From NCBI RefSeq assembly GCF_003385955.1, contig NZ_QRDW01000001.1, forward strand, positions 477,795 through 541,794: DNA of 64,000 nucleotides, written 5' to 3'. Below are positions 1 through 8,850 of this stretch, one piece after another (position 1 is the first letter of the stretch; every line of letters begins with the position of its first letter). A model generated the notes under the pieces. That model was not told where the DNA came from and made no database searches. It saw only the letters and a program-made list of their open reading frames with translations. This stretch comes from Aestuariispira insulae. GTDB lineage: Bacteria > Pseudomonadota > Alphaproteobacteria > UBA8366 > Aestuariispiraceae. Both the position numbers and the translations under genes were made by a program.

Positions 1-108
1 TGCCGGGGCACGATCACTGGAAAAGACTGGCAACGTCCGGATCTGCATAACCGATATGCCGGGTATTTTTCCGCTTATCTGGATGTGAAGATCTCGGGCC
101 GGATCTAA
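1..108 (+). CDS. C-terminal end of an unidentified protein (partial)
   Basis: Frame 1 is open from the first base and stops with TAA at 106-108, giving 35 residues that end in YLDVKISGRI. The gene starts outside the window. It converges on the MFS gene, whose stop lies 9 bp further on. The fragment is too short to assign a family; it could also be a chance open frame, although it has an ordinary amino-acid mix and no rare codons stand out. Confidence 0.45.
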   Translation, partial: CRGTITGKDWQRPDLHNRYAGYFSAYLDVKISGRI

Positions 109-117
109 TCGGGGAAA

Positions 118-1326
118 TCAATCAGCGCTTGCCGCAGCCTCGTCCGCTTGCTGATTGACCGAACGGACATAGACCGCAGAAACCAATCCCAAGAGGGTCA
201 GGAACAGCATCATGCCCAACAGGCCCAAAGCACCTGTTTCATGGGTCACGATCACGCCTGTGAAAGCGGTTAGCAAAGCACCGATGCCCACGGTCAGCGC
301 CCCTGCCAGACCGGATGCACTGCCCGCCAGTTCCGGCCGGACCGACATGACACCCGCATTGCAGCTCGGCATGGTGATGCCATTGCCGATTCCCATGAAC
401 AAGGTCGCCCCGAACAGAGCCAGCGCGCTGCCCATTCCCAGGCTGAAAATCATCAGCCCGGACGCCAGGCCCGCAATCGCGACAAAGCGCCCGGCAATCA
501 TCAGGCTTGTCAATTCACAGCGCTTTGAAAACCGCCCGGATAAAAAGCTGCCAAAGGCAAATCCACCGGTGATCGACCCCAGATAAATCCCGACTTCGGC
601 GGGGTTCAGCCCCAGCAAATCCACCGCCACCAGCGGTGCCCCCGCCAGAAAACCGTAGAAAGCTGCGGTACAACAGGCCATGCAAAGGGAATACCCCCAA
701 TACCGGCGTGACCGGAACAGATCGGGATAGCTTGAAAACTGCTGCAGGAAGGAGTTCGAGCGTTTCAAATGGGTTTCGCCAAGATCCCACCAGACCAAGG
801 CGAAAATAACCACGCCTAATCCTGAGAATAAATAAAAGCTGGCGCGCCAACCAAAAAACTCATCCAAAAAACCTCCCACCATCGGGGCCAGCATCGGGGC
901 TATTGCCATCGCCATGGTCATGTATGCGATTCTGCCTCCAGCCTCTTGTGGCGGCAGCATGTCCCGGATCACAGCAAGGGAAAGAACCCACCCTGCAGCA
1001 ATGACCCCTTGCAATAGCCTGAACAGCAGGAAGAGCATGAAATCATCGGTCATGGCGCAAATGATGGAGGCAGCACTATAGACCGATAGACAGAATAACA
1101 GCACCGGCCGTCGCCCGAAGCGGTCGGATACCGGTCCCATTACCAGCATCATCAAAGCGGTGACGGCCAGATAGCCCGCAATGGCAATCGCCATCAAACC
1201 GTATTCAACGGCAAAATCCGCAGCCATGTTGCTAAGCGAGGGCAAAAACAGGTTCAGGGTGAGAACGGATAATGCCGTCAACCCGATTAAGGTTATCATG
1301 CCGGGTGGACTGGCTGGCTGCCTCAT
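118..1326 (-). CDS. MFS drug transporter, Bcr/CflA-like
   Basis: A 402-residue membrane protein with about 12 hydrophobic segments, the size of Bcr/CflA-type drug:H+ antiporters of the major facilitator superfamily. The stretch VMGPVSDRFGRRPVLL after the second hydrophobic segment is the classical MFS loop 2-3 motif (G-x3-D-R-x-G-R-R). The family exports antibiotics and other small molecules across the inner membrane. I set the start at the ATG at 1326 because a GGGGGGAG ribosome binding site precedes it; an upstream in-frame start at 1398 would add 24 residues that run through a hairpin. It follows the RND pump gene on the same strand with a 95-bp gap, so it may be the last gene of the efflux cluster. 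Substrate is unknown. Confidence 0.85.
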   Translation of the reverse strand: MRQPASPPGMITLIGLTALSVLTLNLFLPSLSNMAADFAVEYGLMAIAIAGYLAVTALMMLVMGPVSDRFGRRPVLLFCLSVYSAASIICAMTDDFMLFLLFRLLQGVIAAGWVLSLAVIRDMLPPQEAGGRIAYMTMAMAIAPMLAPMVGGFLDEFFGWRASFYLFSGLGVVIFALVWWDLGETHLKRSNSFLQQFSSYPDLFRSRRYWGYSLCMACCTAAFYGFLAGAPLVAVDLLGLNPAEVGIYLGSITGGFAFGSFLSGRFSKRCELTSLMIAGRFVAIAGLASGLMIFSLGMGSALALFGATLFMGIGNGITMPSCNAGVMSVRPELAGSASGLAGALTVGIGALLTAFTGVIVTHETGALGLLGMMLFLTLLGLVSAVYVRSVNQQADEAAASAD

Positions 1327-1352
1327 GTCACTCCCCCCTTTCCCAAATGAAT

Positions 1353-1393
1353 CCGGCCCAATGGGCATCACGTTAAGAGCGCCATTGGGCCGG
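1353..1393 (-). promoter_or_regulatory. 12-bp hairpin in the MFS leader
   Basis: CCGGCCCAATGG at 1353-1364 is perfectly complementary to CCATTGGGCCGG at 1382-1393, with a 17-nt loop. It lies between the RND stop and the MFS ribosome binding site on the transcribed strand. No U-tract follows, so it is not a standard intrinsic terminator; it could be an attenuator, an RNA processing site or a DNA operator. Confidence 0.6.
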
Positions 1394-1421
1394 GTCAATC
1401 AGTTAGAGAATAGCATTCATT

Positions 1422-4400
1422 CTATTCAATTTTGACTTTCATTTCTTCTCCCTGATCATCTTCATCCATCGCATGGTTTGTGAGGCCGAAATCGGCAAGA
1501 ATGGTGTAGAGCACCGGCACGATCAGCAACACCAGAAGGGTTGATGCCATCAGGCCGAAAGAAAGCGAAGTCACCAGGGGAACAAGCACCTGCGCCTGAA
1601 AACTGGTTTCGAACAGCAGGGGCAGCATGCCCGCAATGGTGGTCAGGGAAGTCAGCAAAACCGCCCGGAACCGGTCTCGGCTGGCCTGGCGCGCCGCGAC
1701 AGACAGATCCGTCGTTTCTTTGGCCCGCATCTTGATGAATGTCACCAGCAGGATTGAATCATTCACAACAATCCCCGCCAGCGAGGCAAATCCCAGCATG
1801 GACGGCATGGAAAAATCCAGCCCCATGATCACGTGGCCCCAGATGGATCCGATGAAGGCCATTGGGATGGCCAGCATGACCACAATCGGTTCCAAATAAC
1901 TTCGGAACTGGAAACTCAGCAGCAGGAAAACCCCAAGGATTCCCAGCCCAAAGCCCCGCAGCATGGATGTGGCTGTTTCCGCCTGCTCGGCTGCCTCACC
2001 TTCCAACCCCAAGGTCACACTCGGGTATCTCTGCTGCATTTCGGTAAAGAAACCACTGCGTAAATCCGCCATAATCTGGTTCATGTTGGTCAGGGCGGGA
2101 TCCAGATCACCCTTGACCGTCACCGCACGCAACCCATCAATCCGCGTGATCTGGGAATAGCCGCGACCACGTTCTACATCTGCAATAGAAGTAAACGGCA
2201 CCTGGGTGCCATCCGGAGCGGTCACGACGAAATAATCCAGATCACCCAGGCTATTTTGGTCATCCTGGGCCAGCCGGACATCAATCTCGTAACTTTCCGA
2301 TCCCACCTGGATTTCGCTGGCGGTCGTCCCCTGGAAGGCTGCACGCATCTGTCGGGCAATCCGGTCCGCATCCAGGCCAAGTTCTGTTGCGCCCTCTTTC
2401 AGGGTGATCAGCAATTCCGGCTTGCCCGGTCGCAGGTCATTTTTCAGATCAAAAACACCCTGGTAGCTCTCCAGCTTGGCCATCAGCTCCAAAGATGCTT
2501 TTTCCAATTCGGCCAGATCGCTGCCGTAAAGGCGGATATCAATCGGTGCCCCCGCCGGCCCCAGGGACGGTTCGGCCACGCTGAGCGCGATTGCATCGGG
2601 CACAATACCGATTTTTTCACGCCACAGACCGGTGATTTCGTCGATAGAGAGACCGCGCCGTTCGGCGGTCAGCAAATCAACGGTCACGGTCGCCAGATGC
2701 GGGCCAACCTCATTCGTGTCCGGATTGCTGTTGAAGGCGACATTGGTATTCACCACCAGTCTTTCACCTTCCGGCATCTGATCAGCAAAGACCGCCTCAG
2801 TCTCCTTCAGGGCGTTCAAAATCCGGTCGACCTGTATTTCGGTCTGGGTCAGCGGCGTTCCCTGCGGCAGTAACAGGCGCGCCTGGACAATGTCACCGTC
2901 AAGATCCGGAAACGCCTTGAAACGCAGCAAGCCACTGGCCGGCATGGCCACCGAGGCCAGGAACAACATCAACACGATGCCAATTGTGAGATAGCGCCAT
3001 TCGATCAGCCGGTCGATCGCCCGGCCCAGAAACCGTTCCCGGATACGTTCAAAACCGGAATCGAACCAACGCCGGAACCGATTATCCTGCCGGCGACCGG
3101 CGGAATGAAGCATGTGATGCGGTAGGATCAGAAAGGCCTCGATCAGGCTGACTGCCAACGTCATGATCAAGACAATCGGCACCACACGCAGCACTTTGCC
3201 AATATCGCCGCTGATAAAGGCCAGTGGCAGGAACACGCTGACCGAGGTTGCAAAGGAGGACAGCACCCCTGGGAAAACCTCCTTGGTGCCGATCACCGCC
3301 GCCTCAATTGCCGATTTCCCACGATGTCTATGGGTCGCGATATTTTCCGCAATCACGATGGAATCATCCATAATAATCCCAATCGCGATCAATAGCCCCA
3401 CCATAGAGAGCATGTTGAGCGTAAAGCCCATGGCCACCATCAAGGCAACCGTGCCCAGGAAAGAAATCGGCAGGCCCATCACCGCCCAGAACGACAGGCG
3501 GATATTGAAAAAGGCCCACATCACCAGGAACACCAGCAGAAGCCCCTGAACCGCATTCTTGGTCAGCATACTTAACCGGTCTTCAACAATGCTGGTCACA
3601 TCCCGGGTCAGGGTGAAATGCACCCCTTCAGGGGCTGACGCCTGAACTTCATTGATGAATGCCTCGATCTCGGCCTTGATGCGTAATGCATCTTCCGACT
3701 TGGTCTTGGTAATCTGCAAAATAGCGGCACGCTCACCGTTAAACAGGATCTTATCCTCGTCATCCTCAAAACGGTCAGTCACCCGGGCAATCTGGCCCAG
3801 TGTCACCTCAGCCCCGGTCTCGCCGCCGATCACCACCAGGTTTTCCAGTTCCTGAATGCCTTTGCGCTCATCGGCAAACCGCAACAGGACCTCCTTGTCA
3901 CGCGCTTCAATCGCGCCGGACGGCAGGTCCAGGCTCTGCTTGGCAACAATATCCGCGATCGATGAAATGGTAAGCCCATATTCCCGAAGCGCGCTCTGGC
4001 GCGGCTCAATTCGCAACTGCCGGTCCGGAAAACCATCCAGCTCCACCAGACTGACCAGCGATAGACGTAGCAGCCGGTCCTTGATTTCTTCTGCATAGAC
4101 CTTGAGATGCGGCGCGGACATCGGCCCGGTGATGGCAATTTGGATCACGCTGTCGGTCTTATTGAGCTGCCGAACCGCCGGGTCTTCCGCCAGGTCAGGA
4201 AAATTGTCGATGGCTTCCACTTCGGTTTTGATCTCGGCCAGGAAGGTGGCGATATCCCCTTCTTCCTGCATATCGATCGTGACGGCGGCACTGCCCTCAC
4301 GGGTGAGGCAGCGGATTTCGTCAATAAAGGTAACATTGGCCACCGCATCCTCGACACGCTGGCAGATGGCATCCTCAATCTCTTCGGCTGTGGCACCCGG

Positions 4401-4547
4401 ATAGGCAACCGTCACCTGAACCGAACTTTGGGAAAAATCGGGAAATGTCTGGCGCACCAGTGAGGGCGCACTAACAATCCCGATTACCATCAACAGCAGC
4501 ATCAAAATATTGGCTGCCGTCGGATGGGCGGTGAAAAAGCGGATCAT
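1422..4547 (-). CDS. RND efflux transporter permease (AcrB/HAE-1 superfamily)
   Basis: At 1041 residues this has the full length of resistance-nodulation-division pumps, proton-driven trimers that export drugs, bile salts or metals from the inner membrane and periplasm. It shows a first transmembrane helix at about residues 10-30, a large periplasmic domain, a helix bundle around 335-540, a second periplasmic domain, and a second bundle from about 865. The proton-relay motif IAIGIIMDDSIVIAENI near residue 395 keeps the Asp-Asp pair in TM4; the TM10 counterpart reads GIVVNDSILLV. The start overlaps the stop of the upstream fusion-protein gene by 4 nt (ATGA), so the two are translationally coupled. 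The outer membrane channel must be encoded elsewhere. Substrate cannot be read from sequence. Confidence 0.93.
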   Translation of the reverse strand: MIRFFTAHPTAANILMLLLMVIGIVSAPSLVRQTFPDFSQSSVQVTVAYPGATAEEIEDAICQRVEDAVANVTFIDEIRCLTREGSAAVTIDMQEEGDIATFLAEIKTEVEAIDNFPDLAEDPAVRQLNKTDSVIQIAITGPMSAPHLKVYAEEIKDRLLRLSLVSLVELDGFPDRQLRIEPRQSALREYGLTISSIADIVAKQSLDLPSGAIEARDKEVLLRFADERKGIQELENLVVIGGETGAEVTLGQIARVTDRFEDDEDKILFNGERAAILQITKTKSEDALRIKAEIEAFINEVQASAPEGVHFTLTRDVTSIVEDRLSMLTKNAVQGLLLVFLVMWAFFNIRLSFWAVMGLPISFLGTVALMVAMGFTLNMLSMVGLLIAIGIIMDDSIVIAENIATHRHRGKSAIEAAVIGTKEVFPGVLSSFATSVSVFLPLAFISGDIGKVLRVVPIVLIMTLAVSLIEAFLILPHHMLHSAGRRQDNRFRRWFDSGFERIRERFLGRAIDRLIEWRYLTIGIVLMLFLASVAMPASGLLRFKAFPDLDGDIVQARLLLPQGTPLTQTEIQVDRILNALKETEAVFADQMPEGERLVVNTNVAFNSNPDTNEVGPHLATVTVDLLTAERRGLSIDEITGLWREKIGIVPDAIALSVAEPSLGPAGAPIDIRLYGSDLAELEKASLELMAKLESYQGVFDLKNDLRPGKPELLITLKEGATELGLDADRIARQMRAAFQGTTASEIQVGSESYEIDVRLAQDDQNSLGDLDYFVVTAPDGTQVPFTSIADVERGRGYSQITRIDGLRAVTVKGDLDPALTNMNQIMADLRSGFFTEMQQRYPSVTLGLEGEAAEQAETATSMLRGFGLGILGVFLLLSFQFRSYLEPIVVMLAIPMAFIGSIWGHVIMGLDFSMPSMLGFASLAGIVVNDSILLVTFIKMRAKETTDLSVAARQASRDRFRAVLLTSLTTIAGMLPLLFETSFQAQVLVPLVTSLSFGLMASTLLVLLIVPVLYTILADFGLTNHAMDEDDQGEEMKVKIE

Positions 4548-5932
4548 TTGACTTCCCCTTCACCGGAGGCCGCTTGGCGCAGTTTTTCCGCCGCCGCCTG
4601 ATCCACCATCGGCTCCAGCAGCATACCTTCAATCGCTGGTATCAAATCGGTCAGCACCAATGCTTCACCGGCCTGCAACCCGTCCAAAACAACCGCCACA
4701 TCCCCCTGACTGGTACCCAGCTTGACCTCGCGATGGCGCAGGCGGTTGTCGCCATCCGCCACATAAACGATATCCGTGCCATTTTCCGAACGATGAAGCG
4801 CGCTGTAGGGAATCACTATTCGGCCCGGCTTTGCCTTGCCACGCAATTCCACCTCAACAAACAGGTTTTTCACCAGCGGCGGCCGCTTTCCGACGATGGC
4901 TTTTCGATAAGGCTCGTCGACCGCAACAATGATCCCCAATGTCCGGGTGCCGCTATCAATCGCGTCATTGATCCGGTCAAGACGCGCCTCCCAGACCGGT
5001 GCCCCTTCCATATTCACAGCCCGAACCCGTGCTTCGATGCCAAACTCCCGCAAAATCTCCCCCGCTCGGCCGGGATCGAATCCTTCCATGGACCGCTCAC
5101 CAGCCATCAGGCTGGCAAAATGGGAAAGCGCGAACTGGGCGGTGATTTCGGACACATCAATCCCGTCGGCTTCCAACAATTGCTGGCCCACGGGCACATA
5201 TTCCCCTTCTTCCACCGCAACACTGGCGATCCTCGCATCAAACGGCAGAATGATCCTTGTCCGGGACAAATCCTCTTCCGCCTGGGCAAGGCGGGTTTCA
5301 TTCTGACGTTTGGTGGCCTCCAGCACCGCCCGCTGGGCAGGGAGAAGACGGTTCTCGTTCTCCAGGTCCTGTATTTTCTGCCGCTGGGACAAGAGGTTGG
5401 TCTCTGCCGTATCCAATGCGGCCTGACTGCCGGCTCCCCGCTTTAACAGTTTGCGTTTCCGCTCCACTTCCTTTTCCGAAAGCTTCTGCAAATCCCGTTC
5501 GATCTTCAGGCTTTCCTGCAAGTTGGCGATGGTGGTGTCAATCTCGGAGATCTGGGCCTCAATGCTGATCAGATCCGCTTCCGAGCGTTCCACTTCAAGG
5601 ATGTAATCAGTCGGGTCAATCTCTACCAGCAACGTGCCGGCCGGCAAGATCCGGCCACGCAGCAGATCCGGGTTGCGATAGGTAATCCGGCCAGCCACTT
5701 CCGCCACGGATGCAAGCTGTTTCTTCGGCTCCGCATATCCATATCCCAAAGATTTTGGAACGAAATCCAATGGCTGGACGGGCAGTACCCGCACCGGGCG
5801 TGCAGTTTCAGACGCTTCTCGCAATGTCGGCTGCTTTTTATTGGAAACGGCCAGCACCAGGACAACCACACCAACTAACAAAGGCGGTAGAAACAGCAGT
5901 TTTTTGTATTTTTTATCGATCTTACTCAACAT
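4544..5932 (-). CDS. RND efflux membrane fusion (periplasmic adaptor) protein, HlyD/AcrA-like
   Basis: A 462-residue adaptor that links the RND pump to an outer membrane channel. It has a positively charged N-terminus and one membrane anchor (about residues 12-30, LLFLPPLLVGVVVLVLAV), no lipobox, a first lipoyl half, a long Lys/Glu/Gln-rich coiled coil from about 110 to 220, the second lipoyl half (SRTRIILPFDARIASVAVEEGEYV), then beta-barrel domains. The ATG at 5932 has a GAGGAG ribosome binding site about 8 nt upstream. It is followed by the RND permease with a 4-nt overlap and preceded by the TetR gene, 107 bp away on the same strand. The N-terminal anchor suggests it is an integral rather than lipid-anchored adaptor. 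Confidence 0.92.
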   Translation of the reverse strand: MLSKIDKKYKKLLFLPPLLVGVVVLVLAVSNKKQPTLREASETARPVRVLPVQPLDFVPKSLGYGYAEPKKQLASVAEVAGRITYRNPDLLRGRILPAGTLLVEIDPTDYILEVERSEADLISIEAQISEIDTTIANLQESLKIERDLQKLSEKEVERKRKLLKRGAGSQAALDTAETNLLSQRQKIQDLENENRLLPAQRAVLEATKRQNETRLAQAEEDLSRTRIILPFDARIASVAVEEGEYVPVGQQLLEADGIDVSEITAQFALSHFASLMAGERSMEGFDPGRAGEILREFGIEARVRAVNMEGAPVWEARLDRINDAIDSGTRTLGIIVAVDEPYRKAIVGKRPPLVKNLFVEVELRGKAKPGRIVIPYSALHRSENGTDIVYVADGDNRLRHREVKLGTSQGDVAVVLDGLQAGEALVLTDLIPAIEGMLLEPMVDQAAAEKLRQAASGEGEVK

Positions 5933-6039
5933 TCTCTTTTCTCCTCTTCCCCCGCCGTCTGTCCACGGCTGCCCGGAGGATCTGATTTACTGCGCGCCCT
6001 TTTGATCGATAAATGTCACAAAAGTGTGCCAAGGTTGCA

Positions 6040-6696
6040 TCAATCTCTATCCAGCCCCAATGAACGCATCACAGTCGGCACTACGACTTCCTGGATTCCG
6101 GCGACCTGCCCCTCTTCCACACGCTCCCACCCCATCCGACGCAAAAAGGGTTCTTCCGCCAGCTTAAATGCCAGCCATTGGCCCAAAAGACTATGCGCGC
6201 CGATGATCGAAGCTGGGTCATTTTCATCCATACCCCGGATACGGGCATAAAGGCGCGTGATCATGCGATGCATAGGCTCGATGAATTCCGCATAGAAAAT
6301 CTCGAAGCCAATCCCCGGATTGGCATATTCCCGAAGCAACAGAGCCTGGCCGCTGCGGTTTAAATCATCATGGACAAACCGGGAAATGAAGAGAGCCACA
6401 AAAGCCCGAACATCCGCCGACTGTGTGACTGGGTCAAAGCCCGGCTTGTCCAGAATCGCCTGCAGGCTTTCCCGGACCGGTGCCATGCGCGGTTTCATAT
6501 TGGCCACCACAAACCGGCAGGTTTCTCGATACAGCTCTTCCTTGCCGCCAAAATGGTATCCGATCGCTGCGATATTGGCGTCCACCGCACGTGCCAGGGT
6601 TCGGATCGAGACCCCCTCATACCCCTTTTCCGCAAACAGCCCGGCCGCCGATTTCAGCAGAAGGCTGCGGGTATTTTCCAAATCCGTGGCAATCAT
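6040..6696 (-). CDS. TetR-family regulator, CecR/DUF1956-like
   Basis: A 218-residue one-component repressor. The N-terminal helix-turn-helix covers about residues 8-55 (LFAEKGYEGVSIRTLARAV, then AAIGYHFGGKEELYRE), the typical TetR signature. The larger C-terminal ligand domain resembles the DUF1956/CecR (YbiH) type, a family that in E. coli neighbours an RND/ABC-like drug export cluster; that assignment is by recollection of family features. It is the first gene of the efflux cluster and is preceded by a GGAG ribosome binding site, a promoter and a perfect palindrome. It most likely represses itself and, by read-through, the fusion protein and pump genes until a ligand is bound. Confidence 0.88.
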   Translation of the reverse strand: MIATDLENTRSLLLKSAAGLFAEKGYEGVSIRTLARAVDANIAAIGYHFGGKEELYRETCRFVVANMKPRMAPVRESLQAILDKPGFDPVTQSADVRAFVALFISRFVHDDLNRSGQALLLREYANPGIGFEIFYAEFIEPMHRMITRLYARIRGMDENDPASIIGAHSLLGQWLAFKLAEEPFLRRMGWERVEEGQVAGIQEVVVPTVMRSLGLDRD

Positions 6697-6729
6697 GAAA
6701 CGGGCTCCGATCCTATGTAGAACAGCGAT

Positions 6730-6758
6730 ATGTTATGCCGCCCAGCCAATTCAATCAA
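6730..6758 (-). promoter_or_regulatory. Promoter of the tetR-efflux cluster
   Basis: On the minus strand -35 TTGATT (6753-6758) is separated by 17 nt from -10 TAACAT (6730-6735), 33 nt upstream of the tetR start. Each hexamer matches the sigma70 consensus at four of six positions. The -35 box overlaps the end of the palindromic operator. Confidence 0.6.
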
Positions 6759-6770
6759 ACGATCGTTTGA
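6755..6770. promoter_or_regulatory. Palindromic TetR operator
   Basis: TCAAACGATCGTTTGA is a perfect 16-bp palindrome, 58 bp upstream of the tetR start and overlapping its -35 box. Length and position fit a TetR-family dimer binding site; that the adjacent regulator binds it is inferred. Confidence 0.7.
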
Positions 6771-7016
6771 AAAACTCCTCTCCTCAAGCCAAAATTCCTA
6801 AAACAAAGGCATGCGCAGGATCGGCACCATTTTGACCTTATTATTGTCATTTATAGCAATATAAATGTCCATTTCCACATAAAATACTGATTTTATTAAC
6901 ATAATTAAATTGGCTCTTCGTCTGAAAATACAGTAACATTTCTGACATTGCGATTTCTATCCAATCGCAATATCGAATCGCTTGCCTGCAAAAATCTTTG
7001 CTGGTAGGTGTGCGAT
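6771..7016. other. A+T-rich intergenic region upstream of the cobalamin riboswitch
   Basis: No gene is seen here. The stretch 6835-6960 is strongly A+T-rich and must hold the promoter of the riboswitch operon, but I cannot single out a convincing -35/-10 pair. An inverted repeat ATTGCGATT (6947-6955) / AATCGCAAT (6963-6971) with a 7-nt spacer may be a protein binding site. Confidence 0.5.
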
Positions 7017-7209
7017 CAACGGTGATCGGTCATCCAAGCGCGATGACGATCTTAATAGGGAACACGGTGAGGCGTACCCAACAGGGACCAAAACCGTGGC
7101 TGCCCCCGCAACTGTAAGCGGCGAGCCAGATTTCCAACATGTCACTGGGCCATTGGCCTGGGAAGACGGAAATCAAGCAAAGACCCGCAAGCCAGGAGAC
7201 CTGCCGTTG
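7017..7209 (+). ncRNA. Cobalamin riboswitch (AdoCbl element)
   Basis: The conserved core elements occur in order: AATAGGGAACACGGTG at 7053-7068, GCTGCCCCCGCAACTGTAAG (about 7099-7118) with GCGG following, GTCACTGGGCC at 7141-7151, CCTGGGAAGACGG at 7157-7169, and the B12 box GCAAGCCAGGAGACCTGCC at 7187-7205. The closing helix P1 can form between CAACGG (7017-7022) and CCGTTG (7204-7209). The element lies upstream of the metal uptake operon and should switch it off when adenosylcobalamin is plentiful. This is the main evidence that the transporter serves cobalt rather than nickel. Confidence 0.95.
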
Positions 7210-7247
7210 ACCAGTCTTGGCCATTTGGCCCGGGCAAACTTCGTCCA

Positions 7248-7265
7248 GACGCCGGGGTGAGCGTC
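7248..7265 (+). promoter_or_regulatory. Small hairpin downstream of the riboswitch
   Basis: GACGC (7248-7252) pairs with GCGTC (7261-7265) around an 8-nt loop CGGGGTGA. It is 39 nt past the riboswitch and 130 nt before the first gene. No U-run follows, so control may act on translation or through a structure I cannot fold by hand. Confidence 0.4.
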
Positions 7266-7395
7266 AGATGTCGTCAAAGGTAAAAAATAATTCCCCTTTG
7301 CCGCCGTTTTCTCCCCGCGCGTTTCCAATCTTTGGTTCCGGCGCAATTAAACTGTGACATGCACCGGTTCCAGGCAGTATCTTTGGAGACCGCAC

Positions 7396-8190
7396 ATGAT
7401 TCGCAAGACCGTTCTTTCCGCTGTGGCTGCGGCCGCGCTTTTTGCATCCGCCCCGGCAGGTGCCCATTTCCAGCTGATCTACACACCGGAAGTGAACCTG
7501 CAAAAAGCAGGCAATGTACCGTTCCGCCTGATCTTCTGGCATCCGTTTGAAAACGGACATGCTATGGATATGGGCCAACCGGAAGAGTTTTACTATATCC
7601 ACAAAGGTGAAAAGACCGACCTGATCGACAGTTTGAAGAAAATCACCTTCAAGGGCGCCCATAACGAGGCCGCCGCCTATGAAGCGGATGTTAAAATCAA
7701 ACGCAATGGTGATTACATTCTGGTGGCGACGCCCGCGCCTTATTACGAAGAAAGTGAAGACATCTATATCCAGCAAATCACCAAGAGCTTCGTCAACAAA
7801 GGCGAGGTTCCCACCGATTGGATGGAGCCGATCGGCCTGAAAACCGAGATTGTGCCTTTGAACAAACCGACCAATATCCTGGCGGGATCCACTTTCACCG
7901 GGCGTCTGCTGTCCGCCGGCAAGCCGGTCGCCGGTGCTGAGATTGAAATTGAATATATGGCCGCTGAACCGGATATGGCGGAGAACAAAGCCGGCACGCC
8001 GAAAGCCGAACCGATGCCGGGCGGTGCCATCGTCGCGATCTCTGATGCCAACGGCTATTTCTCCTTCGGCATCCCGAAATCCGGTTTCTGGGGCTTTGCC
8101 GCCCTTGGTTCCGGTCCGGATAAGGAACATGAAGGCAAAGAACTGTCCCAGGATGCCGTCCTGTGGGTCCGCGCCTACGATGTTAAATAA
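7396..8190 (+). CDS. Secreted DUF4198 metal-binding protein, NikK/CbiK-like
   Basis: A 264-residue exported protein. Residues 1-23 are a Sec signal peptide (MIRKTVLS...APAGA) with an A-x-A cleavage motif directly before HFQLIYTPE, so the mature protein should start with histidine. The rest resembles DUF4198 proteins, which accompany Nik/Cbi-type ECF transporters and are thought to bind or deliver Ni or Co in the periplasm; the late segment (VAGAEIEIEY, SDANGYFSFGIPKSGFWGF) looks like an Ig-like beta domain. The ATG at 7396 is chosen over one 42 nt upstream because a TTTGGAG site sits in front of it and the signal peptide starts there. It is the first gene after the riboswitch and 33 bp ahead of cbiM/nikM. 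Confidence 0.85.
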   Translation: MIRKTVLSAVAAAALFASAPAGAHFQLIYTPEVNLQKAGNVPFRLIFWHPFENGHAMDMGQPEEFYYIHKGEKTDLIDSLKKITFKGAHNEAAAYEADVKIKRNGDYILVATPAPYYEESEDIYIQQITKSFVNKGEVPTDWMEPIGLKTEIVPLNKPTNILAGSTFTGRLLSAGKPVAGAEIEIEYMAAEPDMAENKAGTPKAEPMPGGAIVAISDANGYFSFGIPKSGFWGFAALGSGPDKEHEGKELSQDAVLWVRAYDVK

Positions 8191-8223
8191 GCACGGCGAC
8201 ATCCAGTATAAGGGGTTCATCCC

Positions 8224-8850
8224 ATGCATATTGTAGATGGTGCCCTATCCAATGAAGTGGTCATCGCCGGCGGTGTTCTTGCCGTCGGCGGGATCGCCCT
8301 GGGCCTGCGCAAACTGGATATGGAAAAAATACCGGTTGCCGGGGTGCTCAGCGCCACATTCTTTGTTGCCTCCCTGATCAGCGTTCCCGTGCCGCCGACC
8401 AGCGTGCATTTGATCATGAACGGTCTGGCCGGAATCATCCTGGGCTGGGCGGCTTTTCCTGCCCTCTTTGTCGGTCTGTTGCTGCAATCGGTTTTCTTCG
8501 GTTTCGGGGGCCTGACGGTCCTTGGCATCAACACGGTCAATATCGCGCTCCCCGCTGTGGTGGCATTCTATTTATGCCGTAGCGGCATTCTCACGGCAGC
8601 CCCGAAAAAGGCCGCGATCTGGGGCGGTATTGCAGGGGCCCTGGCGATCGCGCTGACCACCGGAGTTGTCGCAATCTCGCTGACTTTGTCCGGTGAAAAA
8701 TTCTATGAAGCCGCCAAGCTGGTTTTTCTGGCCCATATCCCGGTCATGATTATCGAAGGGTTTGTTTCCGCCGCCGCGGTCTATCTCATTCGAAAGGTCA
8801 AACCGGAATTGTTTGATCTCCATAATACCGTTTCCCAAGGGGCGGACTGA
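8224..8850 (+). CDS. cbiM: ECF cobalt/nickel transporter substrate-binding subunit CbiM/NikM
   Basis: A 208-residue integral membrane S component. The N-terminus MHIVDGALS is the family hallmark: the amino group, His2 and a further conserved His form the metal site, and the VPPTSVHLIMNGLAG segment near residue 60 supplies the expected later His. About six or seven hydrophobic helices follow. It selects the metal ion and passes it to the energising module Q-O. The gene overlaps the next one by one base (TGATGA). The cbiM symbol reflects the cobalamin riboswitch; sequence alone does not exclude nickel. Confidence 0.92.
   Translation: MHIVDGALSNEVVIAGGVLAVGGIALGLRKLDMEKIPVAGVLSATFFVASLISVPVPPTSVHLIMNGLAGIILGWAAFPALFVGLLLQSVFFGFGGLTVLGINTVNIALPAVVAFYLCRSGILTAAPKKAAIWGGIAGALAIALTTGVVAISLTLSGEKFYEAAKLVFLAHIPVMIIEGFVSAAAVYLIRKVKPELFDLHNTVSQGAD

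Noticed and set aside
7264..8229. Minus-strand frame of 321 codons over the K gene
   Set aside because: Covers a gene with a clear signal peptide and operon context; the antisense product is rich in His, Arg and Gly without any motif.
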